A stretch of 64,000 nucleotides of DNA from Mycobacterium heidelbergense (GCF_010730745.1 NZ_AP022615.1:2604001-2668000), one strand, 5' to 3'; positions 52,831-62,753 are shown, numbered from the stretch's first letter. Notes: generated by a model from the letters alone, not told the origin. Numbers and translations are program-made.

Positions 52831-53889
52831 ATGAGTACCGACGTCTTCTTCAACCCGATCTGGGACGTCCGGATGACCGACACGTCCCTGCGCGACGGGT
52901 CCCACCACAAGCGTCACCAGTTCACCAACGACGAGGTCGGCGCCATCGTGGCGGCGTTGGACGCCGCGGGCGTCCCTGTGATCGAGGTGACGCACGGCGA
53001 CGGGCTGGGCGGCTCGAGCTTCAACTACGGGTTCTCCAAGACCCCCGAGCAGGAGCTGATCAAGCTCGCGGCGGAGACCGCCAAGGAGGCCAAGATCGCC
53101 TTCCTGATGCTGCCCGGGGTGGGCACCAAGGAGGACATCAAGGAGGCCCAGAACAACGGCGGCTCGATCTGCCGGATTGCCACCCACTGCACCGAGGCCG
53201 ACGTGTCCATCCAGCACTTCGGGCTGGCCCGCGAGCTCGGCCTGGAGACGGTCGGGTTTTTGATGATGGCCCACACCATCCCGCCGGAGAAGCTCGCGGC
53301 CCAGGCCCGCATCATGGCCGACGCCGGCTGCCAGTGCGTCTACGTGGTCGACTCCGCCGGGGCGCTGGTCCTCGAAGGGGTGCGCGACCGGGTGGCGGCG
53401 CTGGTCGCCGAACTCGGTGACGACGCTCAGGTTGGTTTTCACGGGCACGAAAACCTCGGCCTCGGGGTGGCCAACTCGGTGGAGGCCGTCCGCGCCGGCG
53501 CCAAGCAGATCGACGGCTCCTGCCGCCGCTTCGGGGCCGGTGCGGGTAACGCGCCCGTCGAGGCCCTGATCGGTGTGTTCGACAAGATCGGCGTGAAGAC
53601 CGGGATCGATTTCTTCGACATCGCCGACGCCGCCGAGGACGTGGTGCGCCCGGCCATGCCGGCCGAATGCGTGCTCGACCGCAACGCCCTGATCATGGGC
53701 TACTCCGGGGTTTACTCCAGCTTCCTCAAGCACGCGGTGCGCCAGGGCGAGCGCTACGGCGTGCCGGCCCACGAGCTGCTGCACCGGGCCGGCCAGCGCA
53801 AGCTCATCGGTGGTCAGGAAGACCAGCTCATCGACATCGCCCTGGAAATCAAGCGCGAGCAAGCCAGCGGCGCCGCGGTAACGCACTAA
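52831..53889 (+). CDS. hsaF: 4-hydroxy-2-oxohexanoate aldolase HsaF
   Basis: HsaF splits 4-hydroxy-2-oxohexanoate into pyruvate and propanal, using a divalent metal. The 352-residue DmpG-type aldolase has MTDTSLRDGSHHKRHQFTND, DAGCQCVYVVDSAGALVLEG and VGFHGHENLGLGVANS (metal-binding His pair), and the C-terminal ALIMGYSGVYSSFLKHA communication domain. ATG 52831 is preferred because AGGAGGAG stands 8 bases upstream. It is the last gene of hsaEGF. Confidence 0.95.
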   Translation: MSTDVFFNPIWDVRMTDTSLRDGSHHKRHQFTNDEVGAIVAALDAAGVPVIEVTHGDGLGGSSFNYGFSKTPEQELIKLAAETAKEAKIAFLMLPGVGTKEDIKEAQNNGGSICRIATHCTEADVSIQHFGLARELGLETVGFLMMAHTIPPEKLAAQARIMADAGCQCVYVVDSAGALVLEGVRDRVAALVAELGDDAQVGFHGHENLGLGVANSVEAVRAGAKQIDGSCRRFGAGAGNAPVEALIGVFDKIGVKTGIDFFDIADAAEDVVRPAMPAECVLDRNALIMGYSGVYSSFLKHAVRQGERYGVPAHELLHRAGQRKLIGGQEDQLIDIALEIKREQASGAAVTH

Positions 53890-53975
53890 CGACGCCGGCG
53901 CTGCGCGGCCGGCCCCTCGCCCGGCTGCGTGGTCGATCCGAGCGCCGCTGCATTATTCTTAAAAGCGTTATGAAT

Positions 53976-54003
53976 CCGGCGGAGGGCGGTGACCCTCCGT
54001 CGG
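53976..54003. terminator. Hairpin between hsaF and the PPE gene
   Basis: CCGGCGGAGGG and CCCTCCGTCGG pair over 11 positions with one G-T pair and a 6-base loop. It can end the hsaEGF transcript or fold in the leader of the PPE gene, which starts 25 bases later. Confidence 0.55.
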
Positions 54004-54028
54004 GCTTAGCTCGGCCGCGAGGGGACCG

Positions 54029-55213
54029 ATGAGCTTTTTGACGTTGCCGCCGGAGATCAATTCGCTGCTGATGTACGCGGGTGCCGGTTCGGCTCCGATG
54101 ATCGAGGCCGCGACGGCGTGGAATGGGCTGGCCGCAGAGTTGGCGTCCGCGGCCGAGTCGTTTGCGTCGGTGACGTCGACCTTGGCGGGGCAGGCATGGC
54201 AGGGTGCGGCGGCGACGGCGATGGCCGCCGCGGCCGCCCCGTACGCCGGGTGGTTGAGCGCGGCGGCGTCTCAGGCGTCCGGGGCGGCGGCTCAAGCCGA
54301 GGCGGTCGTCAGTGCCTTCGAATCCGCGCTGGCGGCGACGGTGCACCCGCTGCAGGTAGAGGCCAATCGCAACGACCTGGTGCAGCTGGTGATGTCCAAC
54401 CTGTTCGGGCAGAACTGGCCGGCGATCGCGGCGACCGAGTCCTACTACGAGCAGATGTGGGCCCAGGACGTGTCGGCGATGGTGGGTTATCACGGTGGGG
54501 CCTCGGCGGCCGCCGCGCAATTGACGGCGGGGCAGGCCAGCTTGCCGATCGTGCCCAGCCTGCCGGGCGTGGGCAATATCTCCGGTATCTCCGGCAACTC
54601 GAACGCGGCGGGCGGAAGCACCGGCGGCGTCGGTGCCGGCAGCGGCGGCGCCACCCCTCAGGGCAGCGCAAACCCGGGTGGCGTCAACGTGAGCGGCGGA
54701 AGCGCTAACGTCGCTTCTCCGGCGGGCGTGGGCGACGATTACGTCGGCGGCGCCAACGTCGGCGATTCCCACGCCGATTTCGGAACCACCGCTGGCGGCA
54801 GCCTTGGCGGCGCGACCCCGGGCCTCGCGGGAGCCGGCGGCATGGCCGCGGTGCCCATGGCCGCGGCGACAATGGGATCGTTGGGATCCTCCGGATCCTC
54901 ACCGGCGGCGTCACCCACCGCGGCTTCACCAGCGAAAACCCCGGCCACTGCCACGCCGGCGGCGGAAACAACGGGAGCACAGGCCGAGGAAACGCAGGAG
55001 ACGCCAACCCCAACGGCGGCCACACCGCTGTCCACGACACCGGCTTCGGCAGGACCGGCGGCGACAACGTCGCCAGCCGAACGCGCACCGGCGAGAACCC
55101 GGGGTTCGGGCGAGAGGCTGGCCCTGCCCACACCGCCGACGGGCCCCGCGGTTTCGGAAACCTCACCGGCGGATGCGTCGGAGTCCGAAGCGCAGATCAA
55201 GCAAATTTCGTAA
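54029..55213 (+). CDS. PPE family protein
   Basis: The 394-residue protein has a complete PPE domain: MSFLTLPPEINSLLMYAGAG, then WQGAAATAMAAAAAPYAGWL (WxG-type turn) and QLVMSNLFGQNWPAIAATE. From residue 190 onward it is Gly/Ser/Ala-rich, then Pro/Thr/Ala-rich, without the SVP motif. PPE proteins are exported by type VII secretion with a PE partner. No PE gene is next to it. It lies at the PPE61/PPE62 position between hsaF and the Rv3531c homologue. Confidence 0.9.
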   Translation: MSFLTLPPEINSLLMYAGAGSAPMIEAATAWNGLAAELASAAESFASVTSTLAGQAWQGAAATAMAAAAAPYAGWLSAAASQASGAAAQAEAVVSAFESALAATVHPLQVEANRNDLVQLVMSNLFGQNWPAIAATESYYEQMWAQDVSAMVGYHGGASAAAAQLTAGQASLPIVPSLPGVGNISGISGNSNAAGGSTGGVGAGSGGATPQGSANPGGVNVSGGSANVASPAGVGDDYVGGANVGDSHADFGTTAGGSLGGATPGLAGAGGMAAVPMAAATMGSLGSSGSSPAASPTAASPAKTPATATPAAETTGAQAEETQETPTPTAATPLSTTPASAGPAATTSPAERAPARTRGSGERLALPTPPTGPAVSETSPADASESEAQIKQIS

Positions 55214-55272
55214 GGGCGGACCGCCCCGGCCAGCGCGTGTTGGTTCGGGCCAACGCGGGTAACCTCGGCCCC

Positions 55273-55587
55273 ATGACCGTGATTTCCAGCCCGCTGCGGC
55301 GTGGAGCGTACGGCCTGGTCACCGGCGGCCTGCTGGGCGTGACCGCCGCCGTGATGCTCGCGCTGCCGGCGGCCAACGCCGATCCCCCGCAACAGTGCAA
55401 CACGACCGTCGGCCAAACGACGTCCCAAACCCTGCAGTCGTACCTGGACAAGCATCCCGACGTTAAGCAGGAGCTGACCGCCAAATCTCAGGCGGAAGGG
55501 GGCTCCAACAACGTGCTGGACTACCTCAACAGGCATCCCGACGTGCGGCAGCACCTGATCGACTTGGCCAACAAGTGCACGTCGTAG
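55273..55587 (+). CDS. Secreted hemophore-related protein
   Basis: The 104-residue protein has a signal peptide (LVTGGLLGVTAAVMLALPAANA followed by DPPQQ) and a mature region with two similar units, YLDKHPDVKQEL and YLNRHPDVRQHL. It has a Cys pair (QQC...NKC), as in mycobacterial hemophore-type heme-binding domain proteins. It may bind heme or another ligand outside the cell. ATG 55273 is chosen for the signal peptide. It lies 59 bases after the PPE gene. Heme binding is inferred only from the family resemblance. Confidence 0.7.
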   Translation: MTVISSPLRRGAYGLVTGGLLGVTAAVMLALPAANADPPQQCNTTVGQTTSQTLQSYLDKHPDVKQELTAKSQAEGGSNNVLDYLNRHPDVRQHLIDLANKCTS

Positions 55588-55599
55588 GCATCCACGCCT

Positions 55600-55626
55600 G
55601 ACGCCGCCCGCCGGTGAGCGGGCGTC
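55600..55626. terminator. Hairpin after the hemophore-related gene
   Basis: GACG-CCG-CCCGC pairs with GCGGGCGTC, giving a 9-bp stem with a 3-base bulge and 6-base loop. It lies just downstream of the hemophore-related stop and is a likely terminator. Confidence 0.5.
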
Positions 55627-55678
55627 GTGTGCCAACGTCGCGAACGACGCGCGCGAATGTTCGCCATTGACTCAAAAT

Positions 55679-55692
55679 GAGAACACGTTCTA
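55679..55692. promoter_or_regulatory. KstR box upstream of the Rv3531c homologue
   Basis: GAGAACACGTTCTA has the AAC-NN-GTT core and ends 11 bases before the GTG of the Rv3531c homologue. It places the three-gene unit 55704-58825 in the KstR regulon. Confidence 0.85.
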
Positions 55693-55703
55693 GCGTCGAG
55701 TGC

Positions 55704-56843
55704 GTGCCCTCTCATCCCGTTTCTGACCCCCTTACCGACGCGATCGCCGAGGCCGAGAAGCTGGTGGCCGCCGCTCCACACATAGCGACCGAGGCCGACC
55801 TGCTCGAAGGACTGCAGTACCTCGCCGGTTGCATCTCGGGCTGCATCCATCTGGCCTTCGACCACGAGCGTGACCACCCGTTCCTGCAGTCGGGCACGGG
55901 GCCATTCACCAAGATGGGCCTGGACAACCCCGACACCCTCTACTTCGGCGCCCGCGTGCAGGCCGACCGCGATTACGTCGTCACCGGCAGGCGCGGCACC
56001 ACCACGGACCTGAGCTTCCAGCTGCTCGGCGGTGAGTACACCGACGACAACGTGCCCGCCAGCCAGGCCGCCTTCGACGATCGCGAGCTCGAGATCGCCG
56101 CCGACGGCACCTTCGAGTGGCGGGTGCGACCGACCAGCCCCGGGCAATTGGTGATTCGCGAGGTATACGCCGACTGGGCGGCGCGGCGCGGCACGGTGAC
56201 CATCTCCAGGCTGGACACCGCGGGCACCGCACCGCCGCCGCTGAGCCGCCAGACGATCGAAAAGCGTTACGCCACAGCCGGTAAGCAACTGGTGAACCGG
56301 GTAAGGACGTGGCTGCGGTTCCCCCAGTGGTTCTACCTCAACATCCCGGTCAACACCATGGTTGCGCCCAGACTGACCCCCGGCGGCCTGGCGACCCAGT
56401 ACTCTTCGGTCGGGCATTTCGATCTGGGTGCCGACCAGGCCCTGGTGATTACGATCCCGGTCTCCGATGCCCCCTATCTCGGTTTTCAATTGGGCAGCAT
56501 GTGGTATATCTCGCTGGACTACATCAATCACCAGACCTCGCTGAACAACACCCAGGCTCAAGCGGATCCGGACGGCAAGGTGCGCATCGTGGTGGCCGAC
56601 CAGAATCCCGGAGTCACCAATTGGGTTGAAACGCTCGGCCATCGGCGTGGCTATTTGCAGTTTCGCTGGCAGCGGGTGTCTCGTGAGCTGACCGACGCCG
56701 ACGGCCCCACCGTCGAGCTCGTCGACTTCGACGCGGTACCGGGCGCGCTGCCGTATTTCGAGCATAATAAGATCTCCGAGGACCAGTGGCGGGCGCGAAT
56801 CGCGTTGCGCCAACAACAAATTGCGGCCAGGATGCTGGGGTGA
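55704..56843 (+). CDS. Conserved protein, Rv3531c homologue
   Basis: The 379-residue protein of unknown function contains GLQYLAGCISGCIHLAFDHE, GLDNPDTLYFGARVQADRDY and YSSVGHFDLGADQALVITIP. The NPDTLY block is faintly like DUF1254/DUF1214-type proteins, which I cannot verify. There is no signal peptide. The GTG at 55704 is the first of a unit with the SDR and sulfotransferase-like genes, and a KstR box lies 11 bases upstream with no ribosome site. A role in sterol metabolism follows only from regulation and context. Confidence 0.82.
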   Translation: MPSHPVSDPLTDAIAEAEKLVAAAPHIATEADLLEGLQYLAGCISGCIHLAFDHERDHPFLQSGTGPFTKMGLDNPDTLYFGARVQADRDYVVTGRRGTTTDLSFQLLGGEYTDDNVPASQAAFDDRELEIAADGTFEWRVRPTSPGQLVIREVYADWAARRGTVTISRLDTAGTAPPPLSRQTIEKRYATAGKQLVNRVRTWLRFPQWFYLNIPVNTMVAPRLTPGGLATQYSSVGHFDLGADQALVITIPVSDAPYLGFQLGSMWYISLDYINHQTSLNNTQAQADPDGKVRIVVADQNPGVTNWVETLGHRRGYLQFRWQRVSRELTDADGPTVELVDFDAVPGALPYFEHNKISEDQWRARIALRQQQIAARMLG

Positions 56844-56845
56844 CG

Positions 56846-57628
56846 ATGTCAGGGATGCTCAACCGAAAGGTAGTCGTCATCAGTGGCGTCGGGCCGGGGC
56901 TCGGCACCACGTTGGCGCACCGATGCGCGCGTGACGGCGCCGACCTGGTGCTGGCGGCACGCACGGTCGAACGGCTGGAGGCCGTCGCCAAGCAGATCAA
57001 CGACACCGGCCATAAGGCCCTGGCGGTTCGCGCCGACATCACCGACGACGAGGAGGTGGGCTACCTCGTCGAAACCACCATGGCGGCCTACGGCAAGGTC
57101 GACGTGCTGATCAACAACGCGTTCCGGGTGCCGTCGATGAAGCCGTTGGCCGGCACGAGCTTTCAGCACATCCGCGACGCCATCGAGCTCAGCGCGCTGG
57201 GGGCGTTGCGCCTCATCCAGGCTTTCACGCCCGCGCTGGAGGAGTCGTCGGGGTCCATCGTCAACGTCAACTCCATGGTGCTGCGGCACTCGCAGGCCAA
57301 GTACGGCGCGTACAAGATGGCCAAGTCGGCCCTGCTCGCCATGTCACAGTCGCTGGCCACCGAACTCGGCGAGAAGGGGATCCGCGTCAACTCCGTTGCG
57401 CCCGGATACATCTGGGGCGATACGCTGCAGTCCTACTTCGAACACCAGGCCGGCAAGTACGGCACCACGGTGGACCAGATCTATGCGGCCACCGCGGCGA
57501 ACTCCGACCTCAAGCGGCTGCCCACCGAGGACGAGGTGGCCTCGGCGATCCTCTTCCTGGCCGGCGACTTGTCCAGTGGCATCACCGGGCAGACCCTGGA
57601 CGTCAACTGCGGGGAGTACCACACCTGA
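56846..57628 (+). CDS. Short-chain dehydrogenase (Rv3530c-like)
   Basis: The 260-residue SDR shows VVVISGVGPGLGTTLAHRCA (NAD binding), VLINNAFRVPSMKPLAG, NSMVLRHSQAKYGAYKMAKS (Tyr and Lys) and GQTLDVNCGEYHT at the end. NNAF replaces the usual NNAG. The ATG at 56846 gives the length of Rv3530c; a GTG overlapping the upstream stop is an alternative. It is part of the KstR-controlled unit. Substrate unknown, perhaps a hydroxysteroid or hydroxyacyl-CoA. Confidence 0.88.
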   Translation: MSGMLNRKVVVISGVGPGLGTTLAHRCARDGADLVLAARTVERLEAVAKQINDTGHKALAVRADITDDEEVGYLVETTMAAYGKVDVLINNAFRVPSMKPLAGTSFQHIRDAIELSALGALRLIQAFTPALEESSGSIVNVNSMVLRHSQAKYGAYKMAKSALLAMSQSLATELGEKGIRVNSVAPGYIWGDTLQSYFEHQAGKYGTTVDQIYAATAANSDLKRLPTEDEVASAILFLAGDLSSGITGQTLDVNCGEYHT

Positions 57629-57636
57629 TGCCGTCG

Positions 57637-57668
57637 TCGACGATGCAGAGCGAAGCGATGAGGAGGAG
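57637..57668. repeat. 32-base ribosome-site repeat, copy 2
   Basis: This is identical over 32 bases to 52791-52822 and ends GATGAGGAGGAG. It supplies the ribosome site for the sulfotransferase-like gene, 8 bases before the ATG at 57677. Confidence 0.8.
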
Positions 57669-57676
57669 ATGGCGAG

Positions 57677-58825
57677 ATGGGAGGTGACCGCACCGACGTC
57701 GGCACCGTCGAAGAACTGCACGCCGCGGCGACCAAGCTGGTCGGGCTCGACGACTTCGGCGGTAACGACGACAACTACCTCGAGGCGCTGGAGACGCTGC
57801 TGAGCTCATACCGCCGGGAGGCGGGCCTCACGGTGTTGGGCAGCAAGATGAATCGGTTCTTCCTGCGCGGCGCGCTGGTGGCCCGGCTGCTGTCCGAATC
57901 CGCATGGAAGCAATACCCGCAGCACGCCGACGTCGCCATCGAACGCCCGATCTTCGTCACCGGGCTGGTGCGCACCGGCACGACGGCGCTGCACCGGCTG
58001 CTCGGCGCCGACCCCGCACACCAGGGTCTGCACATGTGGCTGGCCGAGTTCCCGCAGCCACGCCCGCCCCGCGAGACCTGGGAATCCAACCCGCTGTATC
58101 GCCAGCTCGACGCGCAATTCACCCAGCACCACCAGGAAAATCCCGGCTATACCGGCCTGCACTTCATGGCGGCATACGAGCTGGAGGAATGCTGGCAGCT
58201 GTTGCGGCAGTCGCTGCATTCGGTCTCCTACGAAACCCTGGCGCACCTACCCGGCTACTCGAAGTGGTTGTCGCAGCAGGACTGGACGCCGTCGTATCGG
58301 CGGCACCGCAGAAACCTTCAGCTGATCGGGCTCAACGACGCCGACAAGCGGTGGGTGTTGAAGAATCCCAGCCACCTCTTCGCGCTGGACGCCTTGATGG
58401 CGACCTATCCCGACGCGCTGGTGATCCAGACCCACCGTCCGGTCGAGACGATCATGGCGTCGATGTGCTCGCTGGCGCAGCACACCGCCGACGGTTGGTC
58501 GACGACGTTCGTCGGCGCCCAAATCGGCGCCGACGCAATGGAAACCTGGTCGCGCGGCTTGGAGCGGTTCAACGCCGCACGCGCCAAATACGATTCCGCT
58601 CAGTTCTACGACGTCGACTACCGCGACCTGATCGCCGACCCGATGGGCACGGTGGCCGACATCTACCGGCACTTCGGCCTGACGCTGACCGACGAGGCGC
58701 GGGTTGCCATGGAAAAGAGCCACGCCGAAAGCCAATCCGGTGAGCGCGCGCCCAAGCATACGTACTCGCTGGCCGACTACGGGCTCACCGTCGAAGCTGT
58801 CAAGGAGCGGTTCGCCGGGCTGTGA
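57677..58825 (+). CDS. Sulfotransferase-family protein (Rv3529c-like)
   Basis: The 382-residue protein has the sulfotransferase-fold PAPS-binding motif PIFVTGLVRTGTTALHRLLG near residue 95 and KNPSHLFALDALMATYPDA, plus TYSLADYGLTVEAVKERF at the end. Many actinobacterial members of this family occur in sterol clusters, but their reaction is unproven. The ATG at 57677 is 8 bases after AGGAGGAG and matches the M. tuberculosis frame; an ATG at 57669 is out of frame. It is the last gene of the KstR unit. Confidence 0.88.
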   Translation: MGGDRTDVGTVEELHAAATKLVGLDDFGGNDDNYLEALETLLSSYRREAGLTVLGSKMNRFFLRGALVARLLSESAWKQYPQHADVAIERPIFVTGLVRTGTTALHRLLGADPAHQGLHMWLAEFPQPRPPRETWESNPLYRQLDAQFTQHHQENPGYTGLHFMAAYELEECWQLLRQSLHSVSYETLAHLPGYSKWLSQQDWTPSYRRHRRNLQLIGLNDADKRWVLKNPSHLFALDALMATYPDALVIQTHRPVETIMASMCSLAQHTADGWSTTFVGAQIGADAMETWSRGLERFNAARAKYDSAQFYDVDYRDLIADPMGTVADIYRHFGLTLTDEARVAMEKSHAESQSGERAPKHTYSLADYGLTVEAVKERFAGL

Positions 58826-59278
58826 TCAGTCGTCGCCCGGCATCGAATCCAGGTAGCCCTCCGCGGCCGCGTGTTCGATGCTGTCGCCCAGTTTCGGGCA
58901 GGCGCGCGCGCGTGCGGTATCCCCGCCCGACTCACGGACTTCGGTGAAGTACGCGCAACGCTGGGCCGCTTCGGTATTCCATTGCACCGCGGTGTAACCC
59001 GGTCCCAGCCTCTTGACCGCAACCGTGACGTGGCAAAACCGGCAATCCACCGGACGCAGCCCGGACGTGAGGTAGCGCTCACGATCGGCGCGCGAGGCCT
59101 CGGCGACCGCGGCGGCGCGTAGCGGGTCGTTGGCGAAATCCCTTGACTTCGACCAGGAGTCACCGCCGCCGTCGGTCCCGGTGGGTCGCTCGTCGTGATC
59201 GTGATAATCACCGTGCAGCAACAGCATCGAGCGGACCAGGCGATCGACGTCGGGCACCGCTGGTTGATCGTCGGTCAT
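58826..59278 (-). CDS. Conserved hypothetical protein (Rv3527-like)
   Basis: The 150-residue protein contains HGDYHDHDERPTGTDGGG, PVDCRFCHVTVAVKRLGPGY, AQRCAYFTEV and RARACPKLGDSIEHAA. The Cys/His spacing (CRFCH, then two further cysteines) could bind a metal or cluster. It starts 4 bases after the kshA stop, so the two are co-transcribed. An accessory role for KshA is possible but unproven. Confidence 0.8.
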   Translation of the reverse strand: MTDDQPAVPDVDRLVRSMLLLHGDYHDHDERPTGTDGGGDSWSKSRDFANDPLRAAAVAEASRADRERYLTSGLRPVDCRFCHVTVAVKRLGPGYTAVQWNTEAAQRCAYFTEVRESGGDTARARACPKLGDSIEHAAAEGYLDSMPGDD

Positions 59279-59282
59279 GGTC

Positions 59283-60458
59283 CTAGTGTTGTTCGGCGGG
59301 TACCTCGCCGCGTTCGAGATCGGATTCGAGTTCCCTTGCCTTCAGGTTCTCTTGGACCTGGGCATTCCAATACTCGTTGGCGCGCGTGGTGTCCACCTCG
59401 ACCTCGAAGCGCTCCACCATTTCCGGCTTGACGTCGGCTACGTCGACATAGAACTGCTCGTACCAGCGACGCAGCTGGTAGACGGCGCCGTCCTCCTCGA
59501 CCAGCAGTGGATTGTCGATTCGGGTCTTGTGGTTCCAGATCTCGACGTCCTGCAGGAAGCCCTTGCTGACGCCCTCGGTGAACACCCGCGACAGCTTGTC
59601 GGTCATCTCTTCGTCCATGCCCTTGGGCTTTTCGACGACGACACCCCACTGCAACACGAACGAGTTCTGCGTCACCGGGTAATGGCAGTTGATCAGGATC
59701 GACTCGGCCTTGTAGTCGCCGTAGCTGTTGTGCAGCCAGTTGATCATGAACGACGGCCCGAAATAGGACGCCTCCGAATCGAGGTGCGCTTCGCCGTACG
59801 AGGTCCCCAGATCGTCCACGTCGGGCCGCCCCACGTTGTGCAGGTACTGCGAGGCGATGTGGCCCTCGAAGACGTTCTTGAAGTACGTCGGCAACCCGAA
59901 GTGGATGTAGAAGAAGTGCGCCATATCGGTGACGTTGTCGATGATGTCGCGGCAGTTGGACCCTTCGATGAGGATGCGGTTCCACCGCCACTCGGTCCAT
60001 TCGTCACTGTGGGCTTCGGGAATCTCGGGAATCCTGACCGCGGGATCCGGCGGATTGCCTTCGTGGTCGTGCCAGACGAACAGCAGGCCGCCGCGCACGT
60101 CGGTGGTCCACGACCGGGTGCGCGCCGTCTTGGGGGTGCGCTTGGCATACGGCACCAGCTTGCAGCGTCCGTCGCCGCCCCAGCGCCAGTCGTGGAACGG
60201 GCAGGCGACCTCGTCGCCCTTGATGGTGCCCTCCGACAGGTCGCCGCCCATGTGCCGGCAGTAGCCGTCGAGCACCTTCAGGTCCCCGCGCGAGTCGGCG
60301 AAGACGACCAGCTTGGTGCCGAACGCCTGCACCGCGTGCGGCTTTCCGTCCTGGAAGTCCTTTGCGACGCCTAGGCAGTGCCAGCCGCGGGCGTACCTGG
60401 TCGGCAAGGTGCCGGAATCGATTTCCCGGATCCCGACCGTGCTGGTGTCGGTACTCAC
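59283..60458 (-). CDS. kshA: 3-ketosteroid-9-alpha-hydroxylase oxygenase KshA
   Basis: KshA is the Rieske oxygenase that hydroxylates C9 and so opens ring B together with KshB. The 391-residue protein has the Rieske ligands Cys67, His69 (YCRHMGGDL) and Cys86, His89 (ACPFHDW). The mononuclear iron site has His181 and His186 (NVTDMAHFFYIHFG). The GTG start at 60458 has GGAGGTGACAG upstream. A KstR box lies 25 bases further. The divergent gene encodes a carbonic anhydrase-like protein. Confidence 0.97.
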   Translation of the reverse strand: MSTDTSTVGIREIDSGTLPTRYARGWHCLGVAKDFQDGKPHAVQAFGTKLVVFADSRGDLKVLDGYCRHMGGDLSEGTIKGDEVACPFHDWRWGGDGRCKLVPYAKRTPKTARTRSWTTDVRGGLLFVWHDHEGNPPDPAVRIPEIPEAHSDEWTEWRWNRILIEGSNCRDIIDNVTDMAHFFYIHFGLPTYFKNVFEGHIASQYLHNVGRPDVDDLGTSYGEAHLDSEASYFGPSFMINWLHNSYGDYKAESILINCHYPVTQNSFVLQWGVVVEKPKGMDEEMTDKLSRVFTEGVSKGFLQDVEIWNHKTRIDNPLLVEEDGAVYQLRRWYEQFYVDVADVKPEMVERFEVEVDTTRANEYWNAQVQENLKARELESDLERGEVPAEQH

Positions 60459-60483
60459 CTGTCACCTCCAACTCGTCTCTAAC

Positions 60484-60497
60484 TAGAACACGTTACA
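60484..60497. promoter_or_regulatory. KstR box (kshA / gamma-carbonic anhydrase-like gene)
   Basis: TAGAACACGTTACA fits the KstR motif. It lies 26 bases upstream of the kshA start and 82 bases upstream of the divergent gene. Confidence 0.88.
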
Positions 60498-60578
60498 GTT
60501 TTCCGACTGGCTGGCGCAATGACGCTGGGTATGGCTGCGTTATCCGTGGCGATATTCACACTGGGGTATATCTAGACG

Positions 60579-61127
60579 ATGCCGCTGTTTGCTTTCGAGG
60601 GCCGGTCGCCACGGATCGATCCCACCGCGTTTGTGGCCCCGACGGCGACCCTGATCGGCGACGTCACCGTGGAGGCGGGGGCGTCAGTCTGGTTCAACGC
60701 CGTGCTGCGCGGCGACTACGGGCCGATCGTGGTGCGGGAAGGCGCCAATGTCCAGGACGGGTCGGTGCTGCACGCGCCGCCGGGAATCCCCGTCGACATC
60801 GGCCCGGGCGCGACGGTGGCGCACGTGTGCGTCATCCACGGTGCTCACGTCGGACCCGAGGCGCTGATCGCCAACCACGCCACCGTGCTCGATGGCGCGG
60901 TGATCGGCGCGCGCAGCCTGGTTGCCGCCCATTCGCTGGTGGTGGCCGGCACCCAGATTCCGGCGGGGGTGCTGGCGCTCGGGGCGCCGGCGCAGGTGAA
61001 GGGCCCGATCGCCGGAACGGGTGCGGAAATGTGGGTCAACCTCAATCCGCAGGCCTACCGCGACCTGGCGCAGCGGCATGTGGCCGGGCTAGAGCCGATT
61101 GAGGATTCGTGGGAGCCGCGACGGTGA
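60579..61127 (+). CDS. Gamma-carbonic anhydrase-like hexapeptide-repeat protein
   Basis: The 182-residue left-handed beta-helix protein has hexapeptide repeats (AFVAPTATLIGDVTVEAGAS, VWFNAVLRGDYGPIVVREGA). His-containing turns VLHAPPG, TVAHVCVIHGAHV and ANHATVLDG may bind the metal. It corresponds to Rv3525c and may act as a CoA-transferase-like or carbonic anhydrase-like enzyme; activity is unproven. The KstR box 82 bases upstream suggests possible sterol control. Its stop lies 16 bases from the convergent SnoaL-like gene. Confidence 0.85.
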   Translation: MPLFAFEGRSPRIDPTAFVAPTATLIGDVTVEAGASVWFNAVLRGDYGPIVVREGANVQDGSVLHAPPGIPVDIGPGATVAHVCVIHGAHVGPEALIANHATVLDGAVIGARSLVAAHSLVVAGTQIPAGVLALGAPAQVKGPIAGTGAEMWVNLNPQAYRDLAQRHVAGLEPIEDSWEPRR

Positions 61128-61143
61128 TCGGCGATCGGCTCGG

Positions 61144-61556
61144 CTAGACCTTTCGGACGGTCGCGGCCGCGCGGTCCATCTCCCAGTACGCGCGTAGCGC
61201 CACCATCTGGCCTTCGTCGTTGGCCTTGTAGGTGAACACGCCTTCCGCCGTGATCTGATGATCGCCCGTCGTGATGAGGATGTGCCCGACGTTGGCTTCC
61301 TCGTTGCCGCACTGGTAGGTGTCGCGGAAGAAGAACTCGATCCTGGTGGTGTTGGCGATGGCCTTGTCCCAGAAGGCCGAGATCGCGGCGCGCCCCCGGT
61401 GCCCCTTGCCCTCGGGGTCGAAAACCGATGGGCCGATGGGGTCTTCGACGACGGCGTCGTCGGCGAACACCGCCAGCCACGCCTCCTTGTCCCGGGCCAT
61501 GACCGCCTCGCGGGATCGGCGGCCCGCCTCGTGGGCGGGATGCTTGAGGTTCTCAG

Positions 61557-61560
<4 letters not shown>
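61144..61560 (-). CDS. SnoaL-like protein (nuclear transport factor 2 fold)
   Basis: The 138-residue protein reads AHEAGRRSREAVMARDKEAWLAVFADDAVVEDPIG, then GHRGRAAISAFWDKAIANTT and YWEMDRAAATVRKV: the NTF2-like fold of steroid delta-isomerase relatives. The Asp/Tyr general-base set is not evident, so activity is uncertain. The ATG 61560 overlaps the ltp3 stop by 4 bases, so it is the last gene of the Rv3521-ltp4-ltp3 unit. Confidence 0.8.

Positions 61561-62752
<1,192 letters not shown>

Positions 62753-62753
<1 letters not shown>

Noticed and set aside
52822..52833. Earlier GTG start for hsaF
   Set aside because: It would place the AGGAGGAG ribosome site directly on the start codon; ATG 52831 has correct spacing.
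57669..57803. ATG at 57669 starting a 45-codon frame
   Set aside because: It is in another frame and lies inside the sulfotransferase-like gene; ATG 57677 has proper spacing and homology.
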